From: Oreocharis arfaki
Taxonomy: Eukaryota > Chordata > Aves > Passeriformes > Paramythiidae
DNA: 64,000 nt
Assembly (NCBI GenBank): GCA_013398015.1
Contig: VZRR01012752.1
Location: 372,001-436,000, forward strand
Direction of reading: 5' to 3'
Positions 10,072 to 23,209 of this stretch are shown piece after piece. A model generated the notes under the pieces. It saw only the letters and a list, made by a program, of their open reading frames with translations, was not told the origin of the DNA and did no database searches. The translations under genes and the position numbers were made by a program. Within the stretch, counting starts at the first letter, position 1. The number at the start of each line of letters is the position of its first letter.

Positions 10072-12721
10072 TAGCTACATGCACTAGTTTTATTTAGGGT
10101 TTATAAGATTCCTCATGTGAAAATGGTTTCTGAGATATATATGTACGGATAACCACTGTAGTTTTTGATCAGTATAGTAATCCTACTCTGATGTAAAAGC
10201 TTTTTCTTCCATTAGTAAGGATTTACATTCTCTCTGTAGAAAGCCCAAGAAACATATTATTTGTCATTAGCTTGATTTTATATTAAACGAAGTTGTATTA
10301 ATCACCTTGTGGATATTCTCAGCATGTCTAAAAGTAATTAAAATAAGTATGTACCTTGTGATGTGAAGTTTATTCACAGATTTTGATTTAGCAGCTTTGC
10401 CAGTAGTCAAAGGATCAGAACATCAGTAGAAAGCTGAAGAAGAAAATGCTGTGTGAAGAAACACATCCTACTCCATTAGAAATGGTAAACAAGTAAGAGT
10501 GAAGACAGAAAACACAGATTTGTGTTTGGGCCACTTCATTTCTCTAGCCCATGTCTAAAATCAGTCCTTCCCTGCTTATCTTAGTGCTAAGGATTGATTA
10601 ACCAATGCCTTTTTAAATACTCGGACTATATAAATAAGTTAGCGTAGGAAGTTTTTTGCCTAATTCTGCTTAAGAACTGCATCTTCTTTTTTCATTACAG
10701 TGCAAAATACTACCTTATCAAAATAAACTTAAAAAAACCTCCCAAGTTTATCAGGCATAATGCCATAAATCTGCTTGGGAAATGGAAATGTCTCATGCAG
10801 AATTTCATATAGGAGTGGAAAATGATGCAGTGCAATTATTCTTTAAATAAAAAAAGCAAAACTCCACAAAAAGTATTTTAAAAATGTAATCATTTTTTTT
10901 TCTATTAGCTACAGTGGTGAATATGTAACGAAGGAGCTCTGCTGTTACCTTTTTATTCTTTAGATGGAGTTGGAGAAGTCTCTCCCTGTCCAAAGGCCCC
11001 ATTTCACAGGCTGCTTTCCAAGGACTCGCTGACCTTGGTGAGAATGAGATGTGGTATTTCTGTAACTGCAAAGGAATGGGAAATCAGTTTGCTGGAGCCA
11101 CACACACATGGTTTATTTTACTGTTGATATCTAAAATAACTAAGACTCTAAAGATCAAACCTAAAATTCTGATTTACAATGAGAGATTGAAAAGCATAGA
11201 TGCAAAATGCTTTGAAGTTTTCTGTCTGAAAATCAGCAGCCTTAATTGATTCTGTCAGGAGTGATGACGTGGTCTTCACAGCAATTGAGAAACTGGATGC
11301 TGTAATGGTAACACAACTGGAAGCATCAGAGATGAAAATTCCTTTTTGTTGCACCAGCAAGGGCAGGCTGAACACAGATGGGAAAAGCATGTTTTCAGGT
11401 TATGACCTTTGCTTGATAATGCCACCTTCAAAGAAACCCAAGTGGATGTTTGGACCACACATAGTAACAGCCATCACTTGTGCATGTTTCCTCGAATTGC
11501 CAGGTAACTCTATAGTGTACCTACTGTAGATAATAAGCAGCTGTTTTTGCCTGTGTCACAAGTTTTTGGAAATTTATGTATGGGTGACCCAGGTAAGAAG
11601 AAAGAAAGCATCAAATCTTATTTGTTGTGGCTGTATGACCAGACCTGCCACCTCTCTCACTGCATTTTGTATTTTAAGAGAGAAAAACATGTAGTGTATC
11701 CACAGAAGCCCTTAGAAGATAAGAACATTTTCCTCAACCTTGTTTCTTTGCTTCATTTACAAATGTATGGTATCTGTGCCTTGTCTGTCCCATTTGCTCT
11801 CGCTAAGTCTCCCCACGATTATGGGCTGCTTCCTTCGTGTCCCCCACACTGGTCTTTGAGAAATCCAGTAATAGCTCATATTCTTTCTTAGCACACAGAA
11901 AGTTAAATAACTGTGTCTTTTTTGCATTGATGACTTATTGATCAAGAAAATGTCAAAACAGAGATCAAGATGTGACATTTTAGTACCACAAAATTCAATA
12001 ATCCTTTTTGTGATATTTCCCTGAGCTGGAGAATACTAATAGGGAATGAAGGTGGAGGACAGAAAATGAGATATGTCAGTGGAGCATAACAAATCCACAG
12101 GAAGGGCTTAGTTTTACTGAAATTCATTTACTCTTTTATATCTGCAGCCATTCTAAGCAAAGTTACCTAAGGAATAAAATTAACACGAACACAATAGATG
12201 CTCATTATGAATTAGAAAATTATTCTGAGCTGAGACAGATTTGTGTAAAAAGTCCGAGACTGGCAATCCTGAAAGTAGCAGTTTTGTATGGTCTTTTAAG
12301 AAATATTTCTTTTGTAATGAAGACAGAGTTGAAACACCCTTGAATTCAACTTGTTAGTCCAGTTTGACAGAGAAAGCGTGAGACCAGATATCAGCTACCT
12401 TGCCCTTGGTCGGGAATCTGTGATGCAAAGACAAAAGGAGAACTACTAATGCTGATGAATACTAATGTATTCAAAGAACGAACTTTCCCAACATTTGTCC
12501 TGCTGCCTTATCTTAACCTAGATGCCTTAAGTATAGATAGTTTGGAGGAGCACTCTGTCTGAGTGGTACATCATTCTCTGCAGAGCTTATTTCTTCCTGT
12601 GGCAGTGTGCAGGGGAGATGCCGCAGACTTCTCAGGAGAGCATGGCTACAAGATGGAAAGCAATAGCCACAAGTTGCAACAGGTGAAATTTTGACCAGGT
12701 ATTAGAAAAAAAAAAAGAATT
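10072..12721. other. Non-coding stretch, no family recognised
   Basis: I saw no CR1, exon or RNA gene. Several short open frames overlap in different phases and strands between about 11049 and 11978 (up to 114 codons). They share no recognisable domain and contradict one another as coding frames. An A run of about 11 lies near 12704-12714. Confidence 0.5.
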
Positions 12722-12914
12722 CTGTGGGGGTGATTGGTCATTGGCACAGATTATCCAGAGGCTGAGAAATCTTCACTGTTGGAACACAATTGTCAGAACA
12801 CAATGAGGCAAGGCCCTGTGCTTGCTGAGCTAATTGACCCTGCTCTGAGCGGGCTTTGTACCAGATGACCTGCAGGATCCTGTCCAGCTTCGGTTGCTCT
12901 GTGATTCTGTGGTT
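12722..12914 (+). mobile_element. CR1 LINE 3' end fragment, sense
   Basis: This is a plus-strand CR1 tail. TTGGTCATTGGCACAGATTA followed by TCCAGAGGCTGAGAAATCTT corresponds to the CR1 block 'ggcactggaacaggctgccc agagaggttgtggagtctcc'. Next come TTGACCCTGCTCTGAGCGGG, CAGATGACCTGCAGGATCCT and a closing GCTCTGTGATTCTGTGG, which is the terminal octamer region. The copy is moderately diverged and strongly 5' truncated, with no coding part left. Confidence 0.88.
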
Positions 12915-14523
12915 CCAAGGCTAAGCTAAGCCTATAAGCTTTTACTTACCTGGTTATCTGCCCTATCTTTTTGTCTTGTTCTTTTTTGCTTTTACAGTCG
13001 AGTCAAAATAAGATACCTAAAATTTATACCTAACTTTTGAGCTTTTTTCCAGCCTTAAGTTCAAGCTTCTCATCTCCATTGTTAAACATCTCCAAGGTAT
13101 TATCCTGTTTATATCATCATCTCTGCCAAGAATTAATGTGTGCCCGTTCTCTCTGACCTAATCCACTAGATTTATCCCACGTAAAGTGCAACTGAAAAGA
13201 TTAAAAACTCCCTGTTCAAAGGAACTAAGAGATCTTTCCTTTATTTCAGCAAAAGCCTGTGATCTAATGAACTGAACTCTTGGAAGAAGTTTGCATGGGA
13301 TAAAAATTTCCAGGCAAGAGTGGAATGATTTTGTTTTACTGCAATTGAACCAGTCAACATAAAGAAATATCAATAGAGACCCACAGAGTCTGTTTTTGCC
13401 AGATAATAAAAACACATTAGAATAGGAGTATTTTCTGTATGAATATCACGATATATGTCACTGAGCTGTAGACAACCTTTTCTAAAAATTAAGTAAAGAG
13501 CAGGGGACTTAGCAAATTCTGAGATTCATTGTGATGAATTCATAATGTCACATATTAAACCAAAATACCATAGTACCTATTTTGTAGACTGGAAGTACAG
13601 ATGAGAGGCAGAAGGGAATAAAAGGCTTAGGAATTAGAGTTAATAAGGAAGAAAATAAAATTGCTTGTGCAGCAAAATGAGTTCTTCAGATTCTGTCTGG
13701 CTTCCTGGAAACCAGGAATTCCAGTAAAGAATACAGATTAAGGAAGAGCAGCTTGAGTGTGTGTTTCAGACAGACATATCTTAGCAACCACGATTTTTAA
13801 GGAAAAAAACATTAAACTGGATCAAAGGTGCAGTGAGTTCTGAGTACTTAAATGACTATTTTTTATGGCACAAGATTTAAATCACTTATTTTAAAAAGAC
13901 AGACCATAGTGGGAAAGTTTGTGAATGACCGAATCAATAAAAAGAAGAGTTTTGTTAAAATGCCATCTTCCTAAATAAGCTGCTGAAAGCAGGGTGGGCA
14001 AACCTATTAACAACTGAGGGAACACATCCAAAGTCATATTTCAAGGGACAACAAATTTCCTCACTTACCTGTTAGTGTTGTGATGTGTTGCTAACACCTG
14101 GGAAGGCATTTAGTCACTCTGAAAATAAGTTATAGGGAATACTGCTTAAGTAACAGACGTTAGAGTTGTTTATCCCAGAACAAATGAAAATTTGTGAGGT
14201 AGCTCCGTTTATGAATAACAACACCCAGAATGATTGTTACAAAATTTCTCTTTGTAATGCAATAAAGATTACATACAAATGTAATCATTTTATATAAGGA
14301 AAATGTGTTTGTGTTGTTTTCTTGGAGATCATTACAGTAAAAGTATTTTAAGTGGAAAAAAAGAGCAGGGGAATGATCAATTGTAATCAGTGGGGGGAAA
14401 GTAGTCCTAATGTTCGAATGTAAGCTGTAATTTCAGCAGGCTTCTCTATAACAGCTCATCATATTGGAAAATCCTGCTAGGTTTCCTGTAGTACTACAGA
14501 TCATAATCAGAAAGATCACATAT
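12915..14523. other. Non-coding stretch, nothing recognised
   Basis: This is AT-rich unique sequence. The longest open frame is 85 codons on the minus strand (13158-13415), with no identifiable domain. Confidence 0.5.
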
Positions 14524-14604
14524 TTCTATATATCTATCTATACACACATACACACACACGCATATATATATATAGTTATATATAGATATATAGATATATA
14601 TATA
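14524..14604. repeat. Compound AT/AC/TATC microsatellite
   Basis: A compound simple repeat: TATATATC/TATC units, then an interrupted CA run, then TA runs broken by G (ATAGATATA units). A 100-codon open frame spans it, but its middle is only Ile/Tyr/Thr/His repeats encoded by the microsatellite, so it is not a gene. Confidence 0.9.
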
Positions 14605-14835
14605 GGATGTCACAGCATGCTAAGCAAAGTTATAGAATTTCATCAGAGAATACAGAATTCTTCCTGTGGTCAAGCCTCGAAAATAATTTTGCTGATTCAT
14701 TTCCCCCCCATTTTAATTATTATCCTTTTTATACCGTCCTGTATGGAATCAGCGACAGTGTCTTAACATAAGTGATTTAGTGTCCAGGTTTCCTGCTGCT
14801 GTTAAACATAATAGTGAGATTTCAAATAGCAGTGT

Positions 14836-14864
14836 CTAAATCATATGCAAATAGAGTGATTTAG
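14836..14864. promoter_or_regulatory. Inverted repeat enclosing octamer ATGCAAAT
   Basis: CTAAATCA (14836-14843) and its reverse complement TGATTTAG (14857-14864) flank a 13-base interval that carries ATGCAAAT (14845-14852), the POU/octamer motif. AGTGATTTAGT at 14855 also occurs as a direct copy at 14771. The arrangement is seen directly; regulatory function is inference. Confidence 0.35.
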
Positions 14865-16558
14865 TAAGCTATTTTTAGTGGTCAGTTCAATACTTACCCG
14901 ATATACAGATACCCAGGTTCAAAACTTTTCAACCACATTTTATTTCTATTGCAAGTGATTGTGGGGAGGAGAAGGCAGCTGAATAAGATATCATCTACAA
15001 TTTCATATCTATCCAGGGTTTTCCTTTCTGAACCTCATAAAGATACTGCTGTCAGTCTTTTGAAAATTCCCACCTCTGGGATTCCAGGATTATCAGGGAA
15101 TTTATTGAAACCATTCTGATGTGCTGTTGTTCACAAACCTTTCATAATGAAATGTGTCTTTTTTATCACTATGGTGTAGTTCTTCCAGCTCTGTGAATTT
15201 GCAAGGAGAAAATACTTCAGGGCAAATAAACTGGCAGAGCTCGGGAAGTAGGTCAGTATCTGGTTAGCATTGCATTTTAGATGCTTTTCTTTTGAAACTG
15301 CTTTGCCCTTTTTCAGATCTGATCACAAGTTCCCAGTACCTAGCAGCTTTCTGAAAAAGCCTGCATTTATAAAGGAGTTTGTCCAGGACACGGTCAGGCT
15401 GTTTCCTCACTGGGAGGTTCTCTGAGAAGGATAAGTTACTGAAGAAGGCAATGACTCACCAAGAAGTGTTTTAGTGATGACCAGTTTCAACTATGTTTTG
15501 GAAGACAAAGACAGTGTTTGTCAATCTGTTTAAAGAGCTTCCCAGTGAGAAGTTTAATGCATTTGTGGGAATTGAGTTTCTGTTTTCAAGTAAACACTGT
15601 AAATCATGGACACAAAGCCACAGAAAATGAGAAAAAAATAAGTATGTTATACTTCAAATTATGGGGTTGAAGCTTCCATACCACCTAGAAAAGAATAATT
15701 TTATTTAATGGGCATATTACTGATGATACATAAAAGATTATTTTACACTGGAGTTACTGCTTCTGTCACTGGTATGTATGAATAGTGAAAGTGTCTGGCA
15801 AATGTTAATCTTTCTGCTTTCCTCCATACAAATCCTACTGGCCAGCTCAAAGTGTAATAAGGATAAAATCTGGAAAAAGGATTTCCAAATTTTTTTGGCA
15901 GCCTTTTAAAATTATGTGCTCTGTACTTTATATCTTCAGCTGCCTCCTCAAGAAAGACCCTTCAGTAGCACCTACCTAGAACAACTTGCAACAATAATGT
16001 GTAGCTGCTTTGGAAGAAATTAATCCCCTTTGCGATAGGTCCAGCAGTTGACCTGGGGAGGCTGTATGTGTTTGGACTGGTGTGTTTGTCTTCCAGAGAC
16101 AGATTTCCATCTCTGTATTTTTCTCTGTATTTTCATGGCTTTTAAATACTGTCTGTTTCCTTCTAGGTTTCCTCAGAAATCCTCCTGACTTGTTTGGCTT
16201 TTTCATTCATCTGTGCTATGAAATATGAGCAAATTGAAGCAAAGAATATTTGTTCCTCTGTGTTTTCAGGAGATGGGAGGCTGTAGATTATGATAAATCT
16301 CTCTATCCAGAAGGGCCAATAAAAAAGGGACCCAAACTCTTTTCTTCTGTGTTCAGCCAGCTGGGTGATGCAGACTCTCTGGGAAGGAAAGAGTGGTAGG
16401 TGTAGGAGGTGGGAGAAGGGCAAATGTGCTGTTGAGTAGGTTGGGCTGTTTCACAGCTAGAGCCACAGCTTTTTTCAACAGGAGAGAGCTCTAAATGCAT
16501 TAGAGAGCCATTTGGTTCAGAGAAAATAAAAGATGTAAGAAATAAAAGAGAAAAACCA

Positions 16559-16568
16559 CCCCCCCCCC
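16559..16568 (+). repeat. C10 homopolymer
   Basis: A run of ten C bases sits between an A-rich stretch and TTTCACATTTG. Such runs are error-prone in assembly. Confidence 0.85.
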
Positions 16569-17502
16569 TTTCACATTTGAACACACTGGATTTTCATTAT
16601 AATCCATTAACGTACTCATAGCCTTTCATTAGAGCCCTTGGGAGACTGGAATATTTTTGGCAATGTACTGTTATGAAAAATAAAAGTTAAAAACCCACGT
16701 AACTTCCCCCTTCCCAGAAATTGGAGCGGTCATAGAGAAATTTAAATCTTTTCTCTGAGCATACCAAGAAGAGTGTGAAATTGCATGAACATCAGATATG
16801 TTTCATTCCATATTTGCATGGTTTTTGTGAAGAATAAAAAATCCCCCATAATTTGCCATAATTTGTGTCCTTACTTAGTACTCAGTACATAAGGCACACA
16901 CAGTCTTTTAAATACGTGTAATTAGGAAAAAAATACTTATAGGCTGGGAGACATAATGCACTTTTAGTTTGGAAGGTAGTTCAAATAATAGGCAGGATTA
17001 AACACTGTTTGAACTGGTAAATTCTTCTGATTACCACAGAAGTATTCCCTTAGTTTCATTAGAGGCATCTGCAGTGCAAAACAAGAACTTTCTGGTCTTT
17101 TTGGTTTACATGGTAGCACATTGCTTTCCAGGTTCATCCTGAGCCGCTGCTATGATGCTTTACATCATTTACCTTAATGTTTTATAAAGCACCTAAAAAA
17201 AATGCCCATTTAATTACTTAAGCTACCATCTTCTTAGCTACTGTCAGGGATGACACCAAAGGTGGTTGTGATAAACTGTGTGACAAGCAATACCATCCAT
17301 ATCGTACTCAGCAGTTTTTTTAACAGTTTTTGAAATATGGAGTCCAAAATTCTATGATCAAAACCTCTGAAAAGTGGATAATAATCTTCCCTGCATCTTT
17401 GCTAGACTTCTCAATATGTCATCATTATCCCCTCGACCCTTTAAGAAAATATGTTAAGTAACTCTATTCCCGTTTCGGTGCATTAATCTAAGCAAGGACA
17501 AA

Positions 17503-17518
17503 TTTTTTTTTTTTTTTT
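17503..17518 (+). repeat. T16 homopolymer
   Basis: A run of 16 T bases. No adjacent sequence suggests a retroposed transcript on the minus strand, so it is taken as a simple repeat. Confidence 0.85.
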
Positions 17519-18242
17519 ACAAAATACTCCCTTCCAGATTTGAAGGTCATACATTTGATTTGGAAAAGGTGCTGCAAATTTGTGGAGGAAATAAAATTGG
17601 AAACGCTTTCAGTTTTACATGTAATAGGTGAGATTTTACCTCTGCTGAAATAATTCTGATTTCTCTTGTGGAAACTGGATTTTCTAAATTTAATACTGGT
17701 AGTTTGCATTGTTTAATATGCAAACTATGAATGTTCAATGTTTTACCAGCAGATTACATTGGAGCCAGTGCAGAGGCACTGTAAAAATAGAGTAAAAGAG
17801 TAAAAGATACCTGAAAGACATTAGAACACTGGTACCACAATTATGGTCTTAAAATACTGTATTCAAAGATTTGTTTTTGCTTGAAATTGACCTCTTATTA
17901 ACTAAATTAGCACTTTTTGCTTTATGGTCGTTGGGTAAGAATGATACCTTTTAACTGTTTCACCTCTGAAGGGTGTTTTGGCCACATTTAGAGAAATCCA
18001 TGGTGAAAATATGCTGGTAGGAAGCCTCAGAGAGAAATATGCCCTATTTTTTCTATTCAGTTATTTGTTTTAGCTGAGATGCTGTACAAATGAATCATCA
18101 GAACATATATCTTGTTGCAGCAATATTCTATCTTCCTTATTCTATCTTTCTTTCTAATGGCTGTTTTTATGATTTCCAACAGCTCTTTGTGAGTTCAGAA
18201 TTCTTAGTATCAGCTGCTGGGTTAGAAAATTTCATTGATTTT

Positions 18243-18256
18243 CCACAAGGTGGCAC
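18243..18256 (+). promoter_or_regulatory. CTCF-like core motif
   Basis: CCACAAGGTGGCAC agrees with the vertebrate CTCF core CCASYAGRKGGCRS at all but one position. Single motif matches are not proof of binding. Confidence 0.3.
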
Positions 18257-20329
18257 GTAAGAATCAGTCTGTATTTTAATTAATATAATTCAGTTAATGT
18301 ACACTTGGTAAATGTCAAATGCATGTGCAAACTTAGTGAAGAAGAAATGTGTTCCTAGTACAGAGTGTACTGTAAATGGCTATTTAAATACAGCATAGCA
18401 AATGCTGCTCTATCACTTGCTGAATTATGGAGTTGACTCTTATTGTAGAATAACTTATCAAAGTAAAATCTAACCTAACCATGTCACAGTTACTTGTATC
18501 ATGAAATGGGATTAAAAACTGATTCACATAATGAGATCCCATGGAATTGTCCAGAATTAACTTAGGAGAAATTATTTATTCATGAGTCAGTATGATTTAT
18601 TCATGCTTACATTTTATGAAAGACAAACATCAGTATCAATATGTTTCCTTAATGTAGATGAATAATTTTTAAAGTGAGCATTTAGTGATTAAAAACTCTT
18701 CATACAGTCATTTAATTTGTGAGTTACAGTGCAGGTTCTGTGCTGGAGAACTTCCTAATCAAAACAAGAAATAGTTCTGATCCAAGTTGCCATCCAAGCA
18801 GAAACTAGTCAAGATATTGCATATCTAACAGTGTTAAGCTAATGAATGGTTTTTTGCAGTGCTGGACATCTCCACATATTCTAAATTTCGTATTATTACA
18901 GTAAAAGAAATAAAATTTGCTGATATACCACCAAAAAGTTGCTACTGTGGTGTTTTTTGCATCTCATTTAGATACTAAGTGGACAATAAATCTGAGAAAC
19001 TCTGTCCTTGTAAGAGATTTTGAGCAAAAGAGACTTTTGACATCCAAAAATAGGCACTGATCTATACAGTCAGTAGTAAGCTGTAGGCCCTGACAAATCC
19101 TACCAAGAAAGAAAATGGCATTTTTACCAATCTGCAAAGACTGTACGCAAGGCATCTAATTTTGCAATTACTCTGCAGTGGATCTCTGTCTCTTTCTACA
19201 TATGTGAAATTCAATCTAGCAGTATATAGCATTGTTCTCAAGTCCACATCAAAGATATGTTATTGCCATCTGCTATGAAATGTTCCCTGAAAAATCTCAC
19301 CTTTTTATTTTATTCTCAGGAAGATTATTTTCCCATGGGTGGTGGAAGAGCAACATCATTTTATATGGGTAGGGGACATCTATATCATATCTATGCCATA
19401 TATGACCTAGAGAAATACATACAAAGGATGAGCAGGAAGGAAAAAAAATCCCCAACATGTCTTTGATGACCAAGTTCTAAATTCAGGGTCATTATCGTAG
19501 GTAACAGAGCTAAGTAGTGTTTTGTCTGAAACACTTAGTATTCTTAACCCAGGAGGATGTTGATAATGAATTTTCGAACTTGATCCTTGATCCGAGGCTG
19601 ATCATGTCTAGAACTGATTATCACTGAAATAATCCTTTTTCAACTAAAATTCTCAGAAGGCCACGGAGGTTTCTCTGTGCTTGAGGCCCTGAAGGAAAGG
19701 ACGTTTCACGTTTGCTGTTGGAATATCCCCTATTTTTCTGTACAGAAGAAAATAACATTCAAAGTTCCTACATTTTAGGAAACAAAATTCCCCCCCATTT
19801 TAGGGAACAAACTTTCCAGACACCATAGAAGAGAAGGCAGGGGATGATAGAGGGACAAACAAGCAATTAAGAACTGTAATGAGCTCAGGCATTGTGCACA
19901 GAGTTCTACATGCAGTGACAGTGCCTAGTCTTGTGCACAGTGCAGCTGCTGATCTGCTGGCGTTAGAAGTCTGGAGACACTTGCCTCCCTACCCAAGCAC
20001 ATCACATTGACAGCTGAAGGGCAGTTAGCAGCACTGGTGACAAAAGGGTTCATAATTTTATGCCTGTGATGACTGATGCTTGCCATTTTTCACTAGAATT
20101 GCTCCCTTAAGCTCTGATATAGAATTCAAGCATCAGTTAGTATTTTTGTTCTGAGAAAACTGCTGCTTCAAGCACTGCCATGTGCTCACTTGCACTTCTG
20201 GAGGTGAAGAGTTACTGAATTTCTTTCTATAGGTGGAAGACTCCGCTTGTTTTCTATTTTGAGGCACCACCTCATTCACTAGCTGTGTCAAGATGTTTTC
20301 AACTTAAAAAAAGTGAAGTAAGAACTATC

Positions 20330-20351
20330 AGGGGTTGTGGTTTTAACCCCT
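20330..20351. repeat. Short hairpin, 7-bp stem
   Basis: AGGGGTT and AACCCCT form a perfect seven-base stem around an eight-base loop. No poly-U tract or other RNA context follows, so this is a minor feature. Confidence 0.5.
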
Positions 20352-23132
20352 TATTTGCTCGCTTTGCCTGTGCACAACAGCCTGAAGCTGGGGCCGCAGA
20401 GGTGTGAGATACGGCAGAGCATGGACTGGCTGTTTTTGAAGCTCTTTCTCAACGGTGTGCCAGCTGCATGTGCCTCCTTGGAATATTTTCGCTGCAATGA
20501 CTTTGTACCTTCCTCGAAGCAAAGGAAGAGTCGCTTTCCTCTAACTATTGCTAAAACGATTCCAAATTATTGAGACCCAAAAGGATTGGCTCGTGTGCAA
20601 AGCAGCTCTCTAGCTTTCTGAAAAATTGCAATTACCAGTAGTTAAGTAAATAAGCCAACCATAAGATGTTCTTGAGTTGCTGCATGACAGGTTTTGTAAC
20701 TTTATCAATACTGATTTACAATCTATACAGAGGATTCCCATTCACTTAATGATCATTCTAGAGTAATTCAACTAGAATTTTGCTACTAAATACAAAAGTG
20801 TAGAAGTTTAGTTAATACAATTCCCTGAAAATCTTATCATATCCTTATGGTAATATCAAAATATTTGAGACAATATTATCCATTTACATGCTGAAAAAGA
20901 AATCCAGCATTGCAGTTTAACTGACTATTTATAATTAAATGGAAGTAAAGTGTGCATAATAAAATTTAGGTGACAAACACTTATGTGACTATAAGTGTTT
21001 TTGAATTTTCTGTCTCTGTGGAAAAAGAAAAATTTTTTATTCTTAATAGCAGTTGTTACTCAGAGGATGTATAATAAGAATGTAAACAAGCTGACTACTT
21101 TGCACTTCATTATTGCTAAGAACATGGCCCCAGAGCAAAACGAATGGTGTTGACACACTCCCCTGAGTTTATTCATTAAACAAGCTGACTTGTTTTTTCT
21201 GCTTTGTAGAGACATATCAGCGGACTGAAATGTCACCTCCTCAAACATGGTACGTATAGATAATGTCAGTGATGTCACAGAATTATTTTACTGCTAACCC
21301 ACCAAAACATTAGTAGAAAAGTGAGGTTTCAGTAAAATCAATTTTGTTTCTCTCGGCCTTTTCAGTAATGTTAGTCCTATTCGTACCTTTGTAATTGCTT
21401 TTAAATGTCACTAAGACCATACCTGCAGAAATGCCTCCCAAATCAGATTTATCTTTCTTGATGTGCAAAAGGCAAAGTTAGAATGTTTGTTCTTAAGAAG
21501 ATAGCCTTCTGCTGACATGCAGCATAGTTTTAAACAAGCTGTAGATTTCTGTCTTCACATTGCTGGTCTGTTTCCTCTGTGGTCCATCTCAAAATATCTT
21601 CACCTTTCTTTCACATTTCCTCAGGCTTCGGCAAGGTGCTGGAATAGGAATTCTGTGACTTTTCTTTTTACTGCATTTTCTACATCTGTATTTGATTTTT
21701 TTTGCCTCTGTAATACCGAGATGCTGGAAATGGAGACCATTTTGTGAGGTCTGTCCATATCTTCTGTGATTCTCACTGGGACACCCTGAAAATATTTACT
21801 GGAATCTAACAAAGTCTAAAACTAAAATAGGATTTTAGAAAAATTTTATTGGGTTAAACCACATTTTTGTACTTAAGAATTCATGTCCCTGGTCACTCAG
21901 ACAAGGAAATGATATTAAAATAATATAATTCCTGCCATGGTATCAGGATCTGAAGCTGGTTTTTCTCTATCTTTGATACTGATTAAATCATTTCTAGTAG
22001 TTCCCATTCATGCATTTACTGAGTACATTTACTGAGTTTTTAATAAATTTCAGTGTGTTCATAATGGCAGAGGCTGTAAAAGTGATATATCGAGCCAAGC
22101 CTTATTTTGGTGGACTGGCTGTGGGGATTACTAGAGATTCAGCTTTCTTTTCTTCCAATCAGTACTACTAAATCAACAACACAGAAATTCTCCATTTCAG
22201 TAATTGCACATTTCTGCCTCTTGTTGATATACCCACTTTTATTTTTCTTAGCCTTGTATACGTTCCCATGATGGTCAGTGAAAGCAGCTAGTCACGTCAT
22301 TCTGCACATTTTATCTGGAGGAAAATGTGTATATTAGAAAAAGGAGGTTCTGAGAATAAAGGGTTCAAATTCTCTTCAACATATCTGTATCTGTGCCCTT
22401 ATAAATCCTCCTTATAAAAACTGAGCCCTCCCCTCCTTTGGCTTAAGTGATTTTTCTCACTCAAGCGTGGGTTGGCATCTATCTCATCCAATCAAGTCTA
22501 CAGACTAGAGGCAAACATCTGAGCTACTACCTCAAACTCCAACTGTTGTCAAAGGAGAATAATGACAATTTCCTAAGCCAAATCTGGCCTGTTTCAGAAG
22601 GTTATATTAGAAAGAAATAAGGTATGCCATTAAAAAGCTTATTTCTCTCCCTTGTCTCTCAGAGGGACTGTTGATGATCCCTCAGATGTGGAAGTATGCA
22701 GGATAGTCTCATCCTTTGTGTTACCAGCCTACAGCTACGCCTTAACTGTTTAGAGAAAGAAAATTGGACAAAGTCTTTGGGAATTGTAGACCTTTGACAT
22801 ACCTGACAGTTATACTTGAAGAGTTCATAATTTATTTCTGGGCCAAAGTGAGATGTCAACACTGCACTGCAAAAGCCTGATAGCAGATGCTCCATCAGGA
22901 GTGCTGCAGCTTGCCCTCCTAGAGTGTCTCCTGGGGAGAGCCCTCCTGCGTATCTGCGCTCTGAGGCTGAACAGCTGCAGTGTGCTTTGTCTTGCCTAAA
23001 TGTAGATGCTGCATCTGAACCAGGCATTCTTATTGCCAGAGGATTAAAAACCGGCGTTTTCAGGACATAATTCCTCAGATTTAGTTACATTTTTACCTTA
23101 GGAGGAGACAAATTCCTCAGACATGCCAGTAT

Positions 23133-23209
23133 CTCTCCACATAGAAAAGCAGTTCAGCTATGTCACATAGCTAAGTTAGCTCTCCACATAGCTAAGTAGT
23201 TCAGCTCTG
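23133..23209 (+). repeat. Two-copy 47-bp imperfect tandem duplication
   Basis: CTCTCCACATAG followed by AGCAGTTCAGCTATG starts at 23133. It recurs as CTCTCCACATAG followed by AGTAGTTCAGCTCTG starting at 23180, a period of 47. A shorter echo, CACATAGCTAAGT, occurs at 23165 and 23185. This is a local slippage or microduplication product. Confidence 0.75.

Larger units (their letters stand above)
14605..17502. other. Non-coding stretch with octamer-like site and C run
   Basis: No gene or family repeat was recognised. It contains the motif cluster at 14771-14865 and a C homopolymer of ten at 16559-16568. Overlapping minus-strand open frames at 15976-16584 (76-93 codons) have no recognisable content. 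Confidence 0.5.
17519..23132. other. Long non-coding stretch, nothing recognised beyond small motifs
   Basis: This is mostly AT-rich unique sequence. It holds a CTCF-like site at 18243-18256, a short hairpin at 20330-20351, and scattered open frames. The longest is 122 codons on the minus strand (22659-23027), with no recognisable domain. No CR1 was seen here. Confidence 0.5.

Noticed and set aside
14464..14766. 100-codon plus-strand open frame
   Set aside because: Its centre is the translated compound AT/AC microsatellite; the rest has no recognised content.
22659..23027. 122-codon minus-strand open frame with several Cys residues
   Set aside because: The Cys spacing does not fit a zinc finger or other known module, and length is within chance expectation.
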